Below, piece by piece: positions 15,854 to 24,697 of a DNA stretch of 64,000 bases (the first letter of the stretch is position 1; each line of letters starts with the position of its first letter). The stretch covers positions 1 through 64,000 of the forward strand of contig CALWDM010000001.1 of NCBI GenBank assembly GCA_944376695.1. The letters are read 5' to 3'. Position numbers and translations under genes: made by a program. The notes beneath the pieces were generated by a model. The model did no database searches. It saw only the letters and a program-made list of their open reading frames with translations, and had not been told where the DNA came from. The stretch comes from an uncultured Mediterraneibacter sp. (GTDB taxonomy: Bacteria; Bacillota; Clostridia; Lachnospirales; Lachnospiraceae).

Positions 15854-15885
15854 AGAAGGCTCCTGGTCGGGAGCCTTCTTGAGCT
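15854..15885 (+). terminator. Hairpin after the AbiE remnant
   Basis: 10-bp perfect stem AGAAGGCTCC/GGAGCCTTCT (15854-15863, 15870-15879) followed by TGAGCTTTT. Between it and the ECF gene (to 16109) I see no gene and no clear consensus promoter. Confidence 0.55.
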
Positions 15886-16109
15886 TTTCGGATATAGTCG
15901 GGATAAGTCCTCCTATACCTTTAAAATATTTCCATAAGATAATCAGCGGCAGGAGCGTCGATCGCTCTGGCTTCCTGAGCGATGACCCGCAGGGAGACAT
16001 CTTAAAAATTTTCACTCAGATTCTGTTTTTTTCTCCGTCTCATCCGTTATACTTTACAGAAAGCTTTCAGATCAATTTTATTACCCTGTTTTACAGAAAG
16101 GAATTGCAC

Positions 16110-16652
16110 GTGTTTCACTACAGATCACCAGACCGGATCATTTATGACGAAGAATATACGGACAGGCTGATCCGGGAGAATTATGCCGATATCTACGCGT
16201 ACTGCTTCCGTCACCTGGGGCACAGGGAGACTGCCGAGGACCTTACCCAGGAGACATTCCTCAGATTCCTAAGGAATGTGGAGCGCTACCGGGAATACGG
16301 GAAAATCAAAAACTATCTGTATGTGGTCGCCGGAAATGTGATCCGGGATCATTACAGGAAGCAGAAGGAAATTCCCGTTGAGCAGGAGTTTCGTGCAGAG
16401 CGGGATCCGAAGCCGGACATGGCTGTGGAGCATGCCGCGGAGCGGGTCGGGGTGAGGGAAGCGCTTGCCGCTTTAGAGTCCCCGGACAGGGAGATCGTGA
16501 TCCTGCGGTATTATCAGGAACTGAAGATCAGAGATATTGCAGCTGTGATGCGCATGCCGGCGTCCACGGTGCGCTACCGGCTGAAGGCGGCGGAAAAAGA
16601 GCTGCGGCGCAGGCTTGAAAAAGGAGGAGGAACAGAATGGACAGAAAACTGA
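16110..16652 (+). CDS. ECF-type RNA polymerase sigma factor
   Basis: 180-residue two-domain sigma factor. Region 2 is about residues 15-75 (YADIYAYCFRHLGHRETAEDLTQETFLRFLRNV) and region 4 about 110-170 (LAALESPDREIVILRYYQELKIRDIAAVMRMPASTVRYRLKAAEKEL). The GTG at 16110 follows AGAAAGGA at proper spacing; the longer open frame starting at 15834 runs through the AbiE hairpin and is not credible. Overlaps the next gene by 16 bp. Predicted to switch on its own operon, including the ABC exporter downstream, under membrane stress (inference from order). Confidence 0.85.
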   Translation: MFHYRSPDRIIYDEEYTDRLIRENYADIYAYCFRHLGHRETAEDLTQETFLRFLRNVERYREYGKIKNYLYVVAGNVIRDHYRKQKEIPVEQEFRAERDPKPDMAVEHAAERVGVREALAALESPDREIVILRYYQELKIRDIAAVMRMPASTVRYRLKAAEKELRRRLEKGGGTEWTEN

Positions 16653-17413
16653 AGCAGAAACTGGAGCAATATACGGTCCCTGCCCACAGTGAAAAAGCGC
16701 TGGAGGAGACGATATACAGAGCGCGGGAGCTGACGGCATGGATCAGCCGCACAGGCGATGAGAGGATGACAATGGGGCAGTTCTTTTTTGACCAGTGCCG
16801 GTTCGTCCGTCCCCATACATGGCTGCTGAAAGCAGGGCTGGCCCTGCTCATGGCTGTATGGCTGCCGGGGAGTATCACCGGATCGGAAATCTGGTTCTGG
16901 ACAGTGGTTTCCCTTGTCGGGCCGCTCCTGTGCCTGATCAATGCAAATGACCTTGGCGGCTTTTTCCAGCCGGGCATCATAGAGATCCAGATGACGGCAA
17001 AATATTCGCTCCGTCATGCGTTCCTGGCGCGCCTGACTCTGTTCGGAGTGATCGATGCGATCGTGATCGGCGCTGTGTCAGCAGTGATGAGTGCCTGCGG
17101 CACAGCGGCGGCATGGCAGGTGCTCCTGTACAGTACGGTCCCCTATCTTCTGATGTGCACGGGATGCATGGTGATCTTCCAGAAGGTCAGGGAAGAGAAC
17201 ACGCTGTTTTGCTGCGCGGCATGGGCGGTACTGCTTGCCGGTGGACTTCTGGCCTCGCAGTCCATGGGATGGCAGATCTATGACGCAGAGACAGCGTCCT
17301 CCTGGCTTCTCGCAGGGGCAGCGGCTATGGCAGGGGCAGTCTGGCAGACAGCAAAACTGATAAAATATATGGGAGGAAATGTGGATGAGATTAACATTGG
17401 AACGATTGTCTAA
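16637..17413 (+). CDS. Membrane protein, candidate anti-sigma factor
   Basis: 258-residue protein with a soluble N-terminus (about 1-55) and about six hydrophobic segments. Its place directly behind an ECF sigma gene with a 16-bp overlap makes an anti-sigma role likely, but no zinc-binding HxxxCxxC motif is seen. It could instead be a third membrane part of the ABC exporter. GGAGGAACAG precedes the ATG. The next gene starts inside its 3' end. Confidence 0.55.
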   Translation: MDRKLKQKLEQYTVPAHSEKALEETIYRARELTAWISRTGDERMTMGQFFFDQCRFVRPHTWLLKAGLALLMAVWLPGSITGSEIWFWTVVSLVGPLLCLINANDLGGFFQPGIIEIQMTAKYSLRHAFLARLTLFGVIDAIVIGAVSAVMSACGTAAAWQVLLYSTVPYLLMCTGCMVIFQKVREENTLFCCAAWAVLLAGGLLASQSMGWQIYDAETASSWLLAGAAAMAGAVWQTAKLIKYMGGNVDEINIGTIV

Positions 17414-18296
17414 GCAATTTAAGAACCGGATCGCAGTGGAGAATGTAAACGCAGAACTGACCGAGGGGATCTATGGATTCCTCGGAGCGAACGGCGCGGG
17501 GAAGACGACGCTGATGCAGATGATCTGCGGGATCGTGGCCCCCACGTCCGGGGAGGTGAAGCTCAATGGTAAAAATGTAACAGAGATGGGAGAACAGTTC
17601 CGGGACCTGCTGGGATACCTGCCCCAGGAGTTCGGCTACACGCCCGGGTTTACGGCAGAGGATTTTATGCTCTATATCGCTTCAGTCAAAGGGCTGGATC
17701 CGCGGTATGCAAGGAGAAGGACAAGGGAACTGATGAAACTTGTCAGTCTGGAAGGGGATATGAAGCGGAAGATCCGCACCTTTTCGGGCGGGATGAAGCG
17801 CAGGCTCGGGATCGCCCAGGCGCTGTTAAATGACCCGAAGATCCTGATCATGGACGAGCCAACCGCGGGGCTTGACCCGAAGGAACGGGCGTATTTCCGA
17901 AATGTGATCGCAGAGATGGCGCAGGATAAGATCATTATTATCTCCACGCATATCGTCTCTGATATCGAGTATATCTCCGACCAGGTGATCCTCATGAAGA
18001 AAGGGCGCTTCATCCTCCAGGGGACGACAGAAGAACTGACCGCTAAGGCAGAGGGCATGGTCTGGTCCTGCCGGGTACCTGGCCGGGAATGGGCTGCCTT
18101 TGAGAACAGCCATACAGTCGCAAATTCCAGAAACCTGGGAGAGTTGGTGGAGGCGAGAGTGATCAGCCCGGAACGGCCCTGCACGGATGCGGAGGAGGCG
18201 GAGCCGACTCTGGAGGATCTTTATCTGAAATGCTTTTCCGATGAGCTGGGAATGCTGGAACAGAGCAGCGGGAAGAAAAGGAGGGGACGATCATGA
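17385..18296 (+). CDS. ABC transporter ATP-binding protein (ECF-linked exporter)
   Basis: 303-residue ATPase with Walker A GANGAGKTTL, Q-loop YLPQEFGYTP, signature FSGGMKRRLGIAQA, Walker B ILIMDEPTAGLDP and H-loop STHIVSDIEY. ATG 17385 is chosen because GGGAGG is eight bases upstream; ATG 17379 is too close. Overlaps the upstream gene by 29 bp and the permease by 4 bp. Resembles the ATPase at 12366 in its YLPQEF and SGGMKRRLGIAQA stretches, suggesting related exporters. Confidence 0.87.
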   Translation: MRLTLERLSKQFKNRIAVENVNAELTEGIYGFLGANGAGKTTLMQMICGIVAPTSGEVKLNGKNVTEMGEQFRDLLGYLPQEFGYTPGFTAEDFMLYIASVKGLDPRYARRRTRELMKLVSLEGDMKRKIRTFSGGMKRRLGIAQALLNDPKILIMDEPTAGLDPKERAYFRNVIAEMAQDKIIIISTHIVSDIEYISDQVILMKKGRFILQGTTEELTAKAEGMVWSCRVPGREWAAFENSHTVANSRNLGELVEARVISPERPCTDAEEAEPTLEDLYLKCFSDELGMLEQSSGKKRRGRS

Positions 18297-19534
18297 AGAG
18301 AATGATATGGTATGAGTGGAAACGGATCTGGGGCAGCCGGCTGACACAGTTCGCGGTGCTCGGGTGCGCCCTGTTCCTGGCGTTCAGCGCATTCTCAAAT
18401 ATCCGTCTGATCTCTGAGACAGATGCAGACGGACAGAAAGTGACCGGCCTGGAGGCAGTGCAGGTCCAGAAGGAAAACCGGAGGGAAGTGACGCTGGATC
18501 AGGAGACTGTGGACGCGGTCGTGGACGAATACCTGGCATATACAGAGGATCCGGCGACTTCTTCGGATGACAGGGATCTTGCGTACTTATCAGAAGAGAT
18601 GTATGTGAAATGGTATCTTCCCAATCTGCCGGTCCTGCATCTGATCGATGGAGCGTACCGCGCTTATCCGGAACAGAGGAATGATCCCATGAGAGACGTG
18701 TTCCTGCAGAGCCGGGGAAAAGATTTCAGCGAGGCGAGGAAAGAGCGTGTGTGGGAAAATCTGGAGAATGCGGTAAGCCTGGGCGAGATCACAGCGGAAG
18801 AGGCGGACTGGTGGGATACAGAGGATGACGCTGTGGGGGAAATGTCATACGTATATAACCGGGCATGGTGGGAGATCATCAACAGTGCGTCCCTGACCAT
18901 ACTGGTCATGCTTGTGGTCTGTATCGGGACTGCGCCTGTATTTGCAGGCGAGTATCAGTCAAAATGCGATTCCCTGCTGCTGAGCATGAGATACGGAAAG
19001 AGCAGGCTGATCCTGGCGAAGCTTACGTCTTCCTTCCTCTTTACCACAGTCGTGTACTGGGGATGCATGGTGCTGTTCGCGGGAATCTATCTGGCAGTGC
19101 TTGGCACGGACGGATGGGACCTTCCGGTCCAGGCGCTCGGGGAGAATGTTTCGATCAGCTATGATCTGACCTCCATCCAGGCGTGCGGGCTGGTCCTTGC
19201 CATGGGGTACGTACTGACACTGGGACTTGCCGGCGTGGTCCTGCTCCTGTCATCCCTTATGAAAAATCCGTACGGCGTGGTGATCACTTCCGTCCTGTTC
19301 CTGTGCGTGCCGCTTTTCCTGTCGCTGAACGAAGGCGGCTATGTGTGGAAGCATCTGCTCGGGCTTTTGCCGGAGAAGATCGCGGACTTCGGGTTCTGGT
19401 CGTACATGGTTTACAGGATCGGAGGTCTGACCGTGACGTGGCCCGCTGCCGCAATGATCGTCAACGGAGTGTGCGCGGTGCTCCTGTCCGGGCTGGCGTA
19501 CGGCTTCTTCCGCAGGCATCAGGTGAATAAATAG
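18293..19534 (+). CDS. ABC transporter membrane subunit
   Basis: 413-residue permease: N-terminal span (about 18-36), an extracytoplasmic domain (about 40-195), then about five spans (about 200-405) in ABC-2 style. It has the same length and layout as the 413-residue subunit at 13241, but sequence similarity is not obvious by eye. The start ATGA overlaps the ATPase stop. The end carries the first partial copy of the 35-nt repeat that follows. Confidence 0.75.
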   Translation: MKRMIWYEWKRIWGSRLTQFAVLGCALFLAFSAFSNIRLISETDADGQKVTGLEAVQVQKENRREVTLDQETVDAVVDEYLAYTEDPATSSDDRDLAYLSEEMYVKWYLPNLPVLHLIDGAYRAYPEQRNDPMRDVFLQSRGKDFSEARKERVWENLENAVSLGEITAEEADWWDTEDDAVGEMSYVYNRAWWEIINSASLTILVMLVVCIGTAPVFAGEYQSKCDSLLLSMRYGKSRLILAKLTSSFLFTTVVYWGCMVLFAGIYLAVLGTDGWDLPVQALGENVSISYDLTSIQACGLVLAMGYVLTLGLAGVVLLLSSLMKNPYGVVITSVLFLCVPLFLSLNEGGYVWKHLLGLLPEKIADFGFWSYMVYRIGGLTVTWPAAAMIVNGVCAVLLSGLAYGFFRRHQVNK

Positions 19535-19539
19535 GGCGC

Positions 19540-19624
19540 GCATCAGGCGTAAGAGCAGGCAGAGAAGGGAACAGGCATCAGGCGGATGAGCAGGCGGCTA
19601 AGGAAACAGGCATCAGGCGGATGA
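19540..19624. repeat. 35-nt tandem repeat, 2.4 copies
   Basis: Units at 19540-19574 and 19575-19609 and a partial third from 19610, each beginning GCATCAGGCG and ending AACAG. A weaker piece (GCATCAGGTG) sits in the last permease codons near 19515. Confidence 0.8.
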
Positions 19625-19635
19625 CTGAAATTTTC

Positions 19636-19710
19636 TTGACAACTCCTTATAAACTCTTCAAAATATCTTTGTGGAACAATGTGAGGCCACAGAAGGGTTT
19701 ATGAGGAGTT
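19636..19710 (+). promoter_or_regulatory. Promoter/leader region of the ABC-F gene with long inverted repeat
   Basis: Arms 19641-19659 and 19692-19710 pair over 19 positions with two G-U pairs, and TTTTATTTT follows the right arm just before the ATG. The right arm holds GAGGAG, the ribosome binding site, so pairing would hide it. TTGACA (19636-19641) with CAAAAT 17 nt later could be a promoter overlapping the left arm; if so, the left arm would not be transcribed. Confidence 0.5.
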
Positions 19711-19717
19711 TTATTTT

Positions 19718-21580
19718 ATGAACATTATTAATATCGAACATATCAGCAAGATCTACGGCGAAAAGACCATATACGGGGACGCCTCTTTCGGAGTCCAGCA
19801 GGGGGATAAGATCGGCATCGTAGGGATCAACGGTACGGGAAAATCTACCCTGCTCAGGATGATAGCAGGGGAGGAGACGCCCGACGAGGGGCAGATCATC
19901 AGGCAGAACGGACTTAAGATCGCCTATATCCCGCAGAATCCTGTCCTTCCGGAAGGAGAGGATGTCCGCGCCTGTGCCTTTGAGAAGAGCGCAGGGGAGG
20001 ACTGGCAGGTAGAGAGCAATCTGACGGAGCTTGGGATCACGGATCTGGACCAGAAGATCGAACATCTCTCCGGAGGACAGAAGCGAAGGGTGGTCCTGGC
20101 AAAGACTCTTGCCGGGAATTTTGACGTGCTTCTCCTGGACGAGCCCACGAACCATCTGGACGGGGAGATGATCGCCTGGCTGGAAGAGTATCTGAGGGGA
20201 TACAGAGGGACCATCCTCATGGTGACCCATGACCGGTATTTCCTGGACCGCGTGACGAACCGGATCCTGGAGATCAGCCGCGGGAAGATGTACGAGTATG
20301 ATGCGGATTATTCCGGGTTCCTCGAGCTGAAAGCGGCAAGAGAAGAGATGGAGCTTGCCTCTGAGCGGAAGCGCCAGAGTGTCCTGCGGATGGAGCTGGA
20401 GTGGGCGAAGCGGGGATGCCGCGCCAGGTCCACGAAGCAGAGGGCAAGGCTGGAGCGGCTGGAAGCGCTGAAAAACGGGAAAGCGCCCGCACAGGATCAG
20501 ACCGTGGAGCTGGGCTCCGTGGAGACCCGGATGGGGAAGAAGACCATTGAGCTCCATCATGTGAGCAAGAGCTATGGGGAAAAGAAGATCCTGGAGGATT
20601 ACAGCTATATCGTCCTGAAAAACCAGAGGCTCGGCATCATCGGACCCAATGGGTGCGGGAAGTCCACGGTCATGAAGCTGATCGCCGGGCTGGCGGAGCC
20701 GGATTCCGGGAAGATCGAGATCGGGGAGACGATCCGGATCGGATATTTCGCGCAGGAAGAGCAGCATATGGACGACAACCAGCGGGTCATTGATTATGTA
20801 AAGGACATCGCGGAATACATTACCACAACAGACGGGAAGATCAGCGCCTCCTCCCTGCTGGAGCGCTTCCTGTTCACGCCGGATATGCAGTACGCGCCCA
20901 TCGGCAAGCTCTCGGGCGGGGAGAAGCGGCGCCTTTATCTCCTGGGCGTCCTGGCAGAGAATGCCAATGTACTCCTGCTGGATGAGCCGGGAAACAATCT
21001 GGACATTCCGACACTGACGATCTTAGAAGATTATCTGAACGCCTTCTCCGGGATCGTGATCGCCGTCTCCCATGACCGCTATTTCCTGGACAATATCGCG
21101 GACCGGATCCTGGAACTGGACGGGGAAGGACATGTGACTCAATATGAGGGCGGATATACGGACTATCTGGAAGCAAAGACACGGAGAAGGGCCTCCGCTG
21201 TTTCTGCTGACGGTACGGGGGATGCCGGCACGGCGGAAAGATTCCGGCAGAAAGGGGATCCGGCGCAGAACGGGAACGCGCCGAATAATCTGTCGGAAAA
21301 TGGGAGAAAAAGCGGAAAGAGCTGGAAACAGGACCGGCCCCAGAAGCTGAAGTTTTCTTATAAAGAGCAGAGGGAGTACGAGACCATTGACGACGACATT
21401 GCCGCAATCGAAGCAAAGCTTGAGACGATCGGTCGGCAGATCGAGGCGAATGCGACCAATTCCGTAAAGCTTAAGGAACTGCTGGAAGAGCAGGAAAAGA
21501 CGCAGGGAGAGCTGGATGAGAAGATGGAGCGGTGGGTGTACCTGAATGATCTGGCGGAGAAGATCGCGGAGCAGGGGTGA
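19718..21580 (+). CDS. ABC-F family ATPase (Uup-like)
   Basis: 620-residue soluble protein with two ABC domains and no membrane part; ABC-F proteins act on the ribosome. First domain: GINGTGKST, LSGGQKRR, LLLDEPTNHLD. The linker includes EWAKRGCRARSTKQRARLERLEAL, the Uup-like pattern. Second domain: GPNGCGKST, LSGGEKRR, LLLDEPGNNLD, HDRYFLD. A low-complexity spacer (about 490-540) leads to a C-terminal coiled coil (about 550-620) like the Uup DNA-binding tail. Preceded by a long leader dyad. Confidence 0.85.
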   Translation: MNIINIEHISKIYGEKTIYGDASFGVQQGDKIGIVGINGTGKSTLLRMIAGEETPDEGQIIRQNGLKIAYIPQNPVLPEGEDVRACAFEKSAGEDWQVESNLTELGITDLDQKIEHLSGGQKRRVVLAKTLAGNFDVLLLDEPTNHLDGEMIAWLEEYLRGYRGTILMVTHDRYFLDRVTNRILEISRGKMYEYDADYSGFLELKAAREEMELASERKRQSVLRMELEWAKRGCRARSTKQRARLERLEALKNGKAPAQDQTVELGSVETRMGKKTIELHHVSKSYGEKKILEDYSYIVLKNQRLGIIGPNGCGKSTVMKLIAGLAEPDSGKIEIGETIRIGYFAQEEQHMDDNQRVIDYVKDIAEYITTTDGKISASSLLERFLFTPDMQYAPIGKLSGGEKRRLYLLGVLAENANVLLLDEPGNNLDIPTLTILEDYLNAFSGIVIAVSHDRYFLDNIADRILELDGEGHVTQYEGGYTDYLEAKTRRRASAVSADGTGDAGTAERFRQKGDPAQNGNAPNNLSENGRKSGKSWKQDRPQKLKFSYKEQREYETIDDDIAAIEAKLETIGRQIEANATNSVKLKELLEEQEKTQGELDEKMERWVYLNDLAEKIAEQG

Positions 21581-21622
21581 CCGGGGATGGGATGTTCCGG
21601 TTACAAAATTGCGAATAACTTC

Positions 21623-21651
21623 TTGACAAAGAAACACACAGTTGATAATAT
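21623..21651 (+). promoter_or_regulatory. SigA promoter of ilvN
   Basis: Perfect TTGACA (21623-21628), 17-nt spacer, TAATAT (21646-21651). A short hairpin (AAAACAGA/TCTGTTTT) follows in the leader at about 21662-21683. Confidence 0.85.
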
Positions 21652-21661
21652 TATTAAAGAC

Positions 21662-21685
21662 AAAACAGATTGCACTCTGTTTTTT
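21662..21685 (+). promoter_or_regulatory. Leader stem-loop with T-run before ilvN
   Basis: 8-bp stem AAAACAGA-TTGCAC-TCTGTTTT continuing into TT, right at the expected 5' end of the transcript. Could be a minimal attenuator or a stabilising stem. No leader peptide rich in Ile/Leu/Val is seen. Confidence 0.4.
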
Positions 21686-21706
21686 GGATGAGAAAGGGAG
21701 AAGACG

Positions 21707-22204
21707 ATGAGAAAGCAGGTATTTTCTTTGCTCGTAGACAATAATCCCGGCGTATTGAGCCGCATATCAGGGCTGTTCAGCCGCCGCGGATACAGTATCG
21801 ACAGCATCACCGCCGGTATGACGGCAGATCCGAGATTTACGAGGATCACGGTCGTGTCCTCAGGGGACGAGCTGATCCTGTCCCAGATCGAGAAGCAGGT
21901 CAGAAAGCTCGAGGATGTGGTAGATATCAAGGTACTGAAGGACGGGGAATCCGTGTACAGGGAGTTGATCATGGTGAAGCTCCGCGCCAATGCCGCGCAG
22001 AGAGGCGAGATCATCTCCGTGGCGGACATCTTCCGCGCGAAGATCGTGGATGTGGAGGAAGATTCTCTGATCGTGGAGCTTACCGGGACTCAGAGCAAGC
22101 TGGAAGCGTTTCTGAATCTCCTGAAAGGGTATGAGATCCTGGAACTTGCAAGGACAGGGATCACAGGCCTTTCCAGGGGAAGCAGCGATGTGGCTTACCT
22201 CTGA
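21707..22204 (+). CDS. ilvN: Acetolactate synthase small (regulatory) subunit
   Basis: 165-residue regulatory subunit that confers valine feedback on acetolactate synthase in branched-chain amino acid synthesis. N-terminal ACT domain opens VFSLLVDNNPGVLSRISGLFSRRGYSIDSI (residues 4-33). The length matches the family. GAAAGGGAGAAGACG precedes the ATG. The catalytic subunit ilvB is not adjacent; ilvC follows after 179 bp. Confidence 0.93.
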   Translation: MRKQVFSLLVDNNPGVLSRISGLFSRRGYSIDSITAGMTADPRFTRITVVSSGDELILSQIEKQVRKLEDVVDIKVLKDGESVYRELIMVKLRANAAQRGEIISVADIFRAKIVDVEEDSLIVELTGTQSKLEAFLNLLKGYEILELARTGITGLSRGSSDVAYL

Positions 22205-22371
22205 GCGCCGGAGTCCAGTATCGGGAAGCCGTTCTGCAAGCGCTCTGTTAAGAGATGCAGGAAGGCCAGTAAAACAGGTAGTAAGAGGGCAGAACCTTTC
22301 ACTATACATATACTGCGGGAAGGACCGGCGGATCGATCGCCGGGAAGACCGGCAGAGTTTAATGATTTTAG

Positions 22372-23403
<1,032 letters not shown>

Positions 23404-23461
23404 TGAAATGAGAAATGAAATACTGATCCCGGGAAGGGACAGAAGATATGTATGAGTATGT

Positions 23462-23493
23462 GCCCGCCGGCTCTCCTGCCGGGCGGGCATTTC
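23462..23493 (+). terminator. GC-rich hairpin after ilvC
   Basis: GCCCGCCGGC pairs with GCCGGGCGGGC (one bulged G) around a 6-nt loop, followed only by ATTTCGC. Likely a weak terminator. Confidence 0.45.
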
Positions 23494-23536
23494 GCATGGA
23501 AAAAGAGGGAAACAGAGGAATGTCTGTTTGCATTGC

Positions 23537-23566
23537 TTGCCGCAACTGGAAAGCATCAGTTATAAT
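23537..23566 (+). promoter_or_regulatory. Promoter of the XRE regulator
   Basis: TTGCCG (23537-23542), 18-nt spacer, TATAAT (23561-23566), 35 bp before the start codon. Confidence 0.6.
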
Positions 23567-23601
23567 TAAGCTATATCAAAGAGAAGAAGAGGGATATGTA
23601 A

Positions 23602-24000
23602 ATGTTAAGAGAAAACTTAAAAATGTTGCGCAGGCAAAATGGAATGTCGCAGGAGATACTCGCACAGCACTTAGGCGTAGTGCGTCAGACTATCTCCAAA
23701 TGGGAAAAAGGTCTGTCTGTTCCCGACGCCGAAATGCTTATATGCATTGCGGATTTATTTGGTACATCTGTGAGTGAACTATTGGGAAGTAAAATCGAGC
23801 AAAAAGAGGATATCAATGAAGTTGCCGCACAATTGGCACTGTTAAACGAACAACTGGCAAAAAGATCCAATGTGCACAGACAAATAATCCGGGTTGCTGT
23901 GATAATTATATTTATAGGTGTGATTGGCGCCATATATCCGCGTTGGAATGAATTGTGGTACGATTTTGGGTATAATTTGTACCATTTTTTCAACGGGTAA
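23602..24000 (+). CDS. XRE family transcriptional regulator with C-terminal membrane anchor
   Basis: 132-residue protein: a helix-turn-helix at residues 5-60 (LKMLRRQNGMSQEILAQHLGVVRQTISKWEKGLSVPD), a short coiled segment (about 67-90), then one hydrophobic span (IIRVAVIIIFIGVIGAIYP). A membrane-tethered DNA-binding protein is a known Firmicutes layout. AT-richer than neighbours. Its target is unknown; no partner gene adjoins. Confidence 0.82.
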   Translation: MLRENLKMLRRQNGMSQEILAQHLGVVRQTISKWEKGLSVPDAEMLICIADLFGTSVSELLGSKIEQKEDINEVAAQLALLNEQLAKRSNVHRQIIRVAVIIIFIGVIGAIYPRWNELWYDFGYNLYHFFNG

Positions 24001-24070
24001 TACAGCCGGGCATGGAAATTTCAATTCTTTCAAAAAGCCCCGTGTGCCGGCAGAGTGGAATAAAAAGAGA

Positions 24071-24105
24071 AAAAAACATCCGCCTGACGGTGCGGATGTT
24101 TTTTA
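24071..24105. terminator. Bidirectional terminator between the XRE gene and rpsT
   Basis: AAAAAACATCCGC / GCGGATGTTTTTT around a short loop: A-run and T-run flank the stem, so it can stop transcription from both sides. Confidence 0.85.
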
Positions 24106-24136
24106 TCTTTTTATTTTCTATCAGCGATGAAGCAAA

Positions 24137-24400
24137 TTAAGCAATACCGTTAACAGCTTTGGACAGACGGGAGATTTTTCTGGAAACAGTTTTCTTGTGG
24201 TAAACACCCTTGCTTCCTGCTTTGGAAATCTCAACGATCGCTGCGTGCAGCGCTGTCTTAGCAGCCTCCGCGTCTTTCTGAGCAACAGCGGAGTCAACTT
24301 TCTTTACGGCTGTCTTTACTTTCGACTTGATTGCTTTGTTTCTTGCAGCCTTTGTCTCGTTTACTAAAATTCTTTTTTTAGCAGACTTAATGTTAGCCAA
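24137..24400 (-). CDS. rpsT: 30S ribosomal protein S20
   Basis: 87-residue basic protein binding 16S rRNA in the small subunit. The sequence opens ANIKSAKKRILVNETKAARNKAIKS after the start, as in S20. The start must be TTG: GGAGG lies eight bases before it, and no ATG is placed correctly (the longer frame from 24469 lacks a site). TTG starts on S20 are known to lower or tune its translation in other bacteria. Reads opposite to its neighbours from its own promoter. Confidence 0.93.
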   Translation of the reverse strand: MANIKSAKKRILVNETKAARNKAIKSKVKTAVKKVDSAVAQKDAEAAKTALHAAIVEISKAGSKGVYHKKTVSRKISRLSKAVNGIA

Positions 24401-24496
24401 TCTGTACACCTCCAAATATAACATGAAATTCAAATGTAGATCATCATGTATCTCAGCAGATTCGGACACGGACGCTCCGCTGAAACATACTCATTT

Positions 24497-24525
24497 ATTC
24501 TATGCTAACAGGAAAAGGTTGTCAA
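24497..24525 (-). promoter_or_regulatory. SigA promoter of rpsT
   Basis: On the minus strand, TTGACA (24525-24520), 17-nt spacer, TAGAAT (24502-24497). Confidence 0.8.
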
Positions 24526-24533
24526 TACATATT

Positions 24534-24562
24534 TTGAAAAATATTGAGAAAACTGCTATTAT
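24534..24562 (+). promoter_or_regulatory. SigA-type promoter between rpsT and gpr
   Basis: TTGAAA (24534-24539), 17-nt spacer, TATTAT (24557-24562), back to back with the rpsT promoter. Transcription would start near 24569, right at the structured element. Confidence 0.6.
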
Positions 24563-24576
24563 AGTACGTTGCTGTA

Positions 24577-24654
24577 CACAGCCGCCCTACCCGCGCACTC
24601 GTCGCGCTTAAGCGCTTCAGTTCCGCTCCTGCCGGCAAGTCTGAAACGGCTGTG
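24577..24654 (+). ncRNA. Candidate structured RNA element upstream of gpr
   Basis: CACAGCCG (24577-24584) pairs with CGGCTGTG (24647-24654), enclosing a 12-bp palindrome GCGCTTAAGCGC (24604-24615) and a TTCAG/CTGAA pair. The nested pairs suggest a branched RNA. It is GC-rich inside an AT-rich spacer and sits just after a sigA-type promoter. May be a leader of gpr, a small RNA or a dispersed repeat; unproven. Confidence 0.35.
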
Positions 24655-24697
24655 AATAGTAACACTAGTATACCATATATGAAAGCGAGGATGAGAG

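Noticed and set aside
15834..16109. Long N-terminal extension of the ECF sigma factor
   Set aside because: It runs through the AbiE toxin end and a hairpin, has no start signal, and is outside the normal family length.
19540..19624. CRISPR-like repeat
   Set aside because: Units are directly adjacent without unique spacers and no cas genes are present.
24401..24469. Longer S20 reading frame
   Set aside because: S20 begins at the TTG preceded by GGAGG; the extension is leader sequence.
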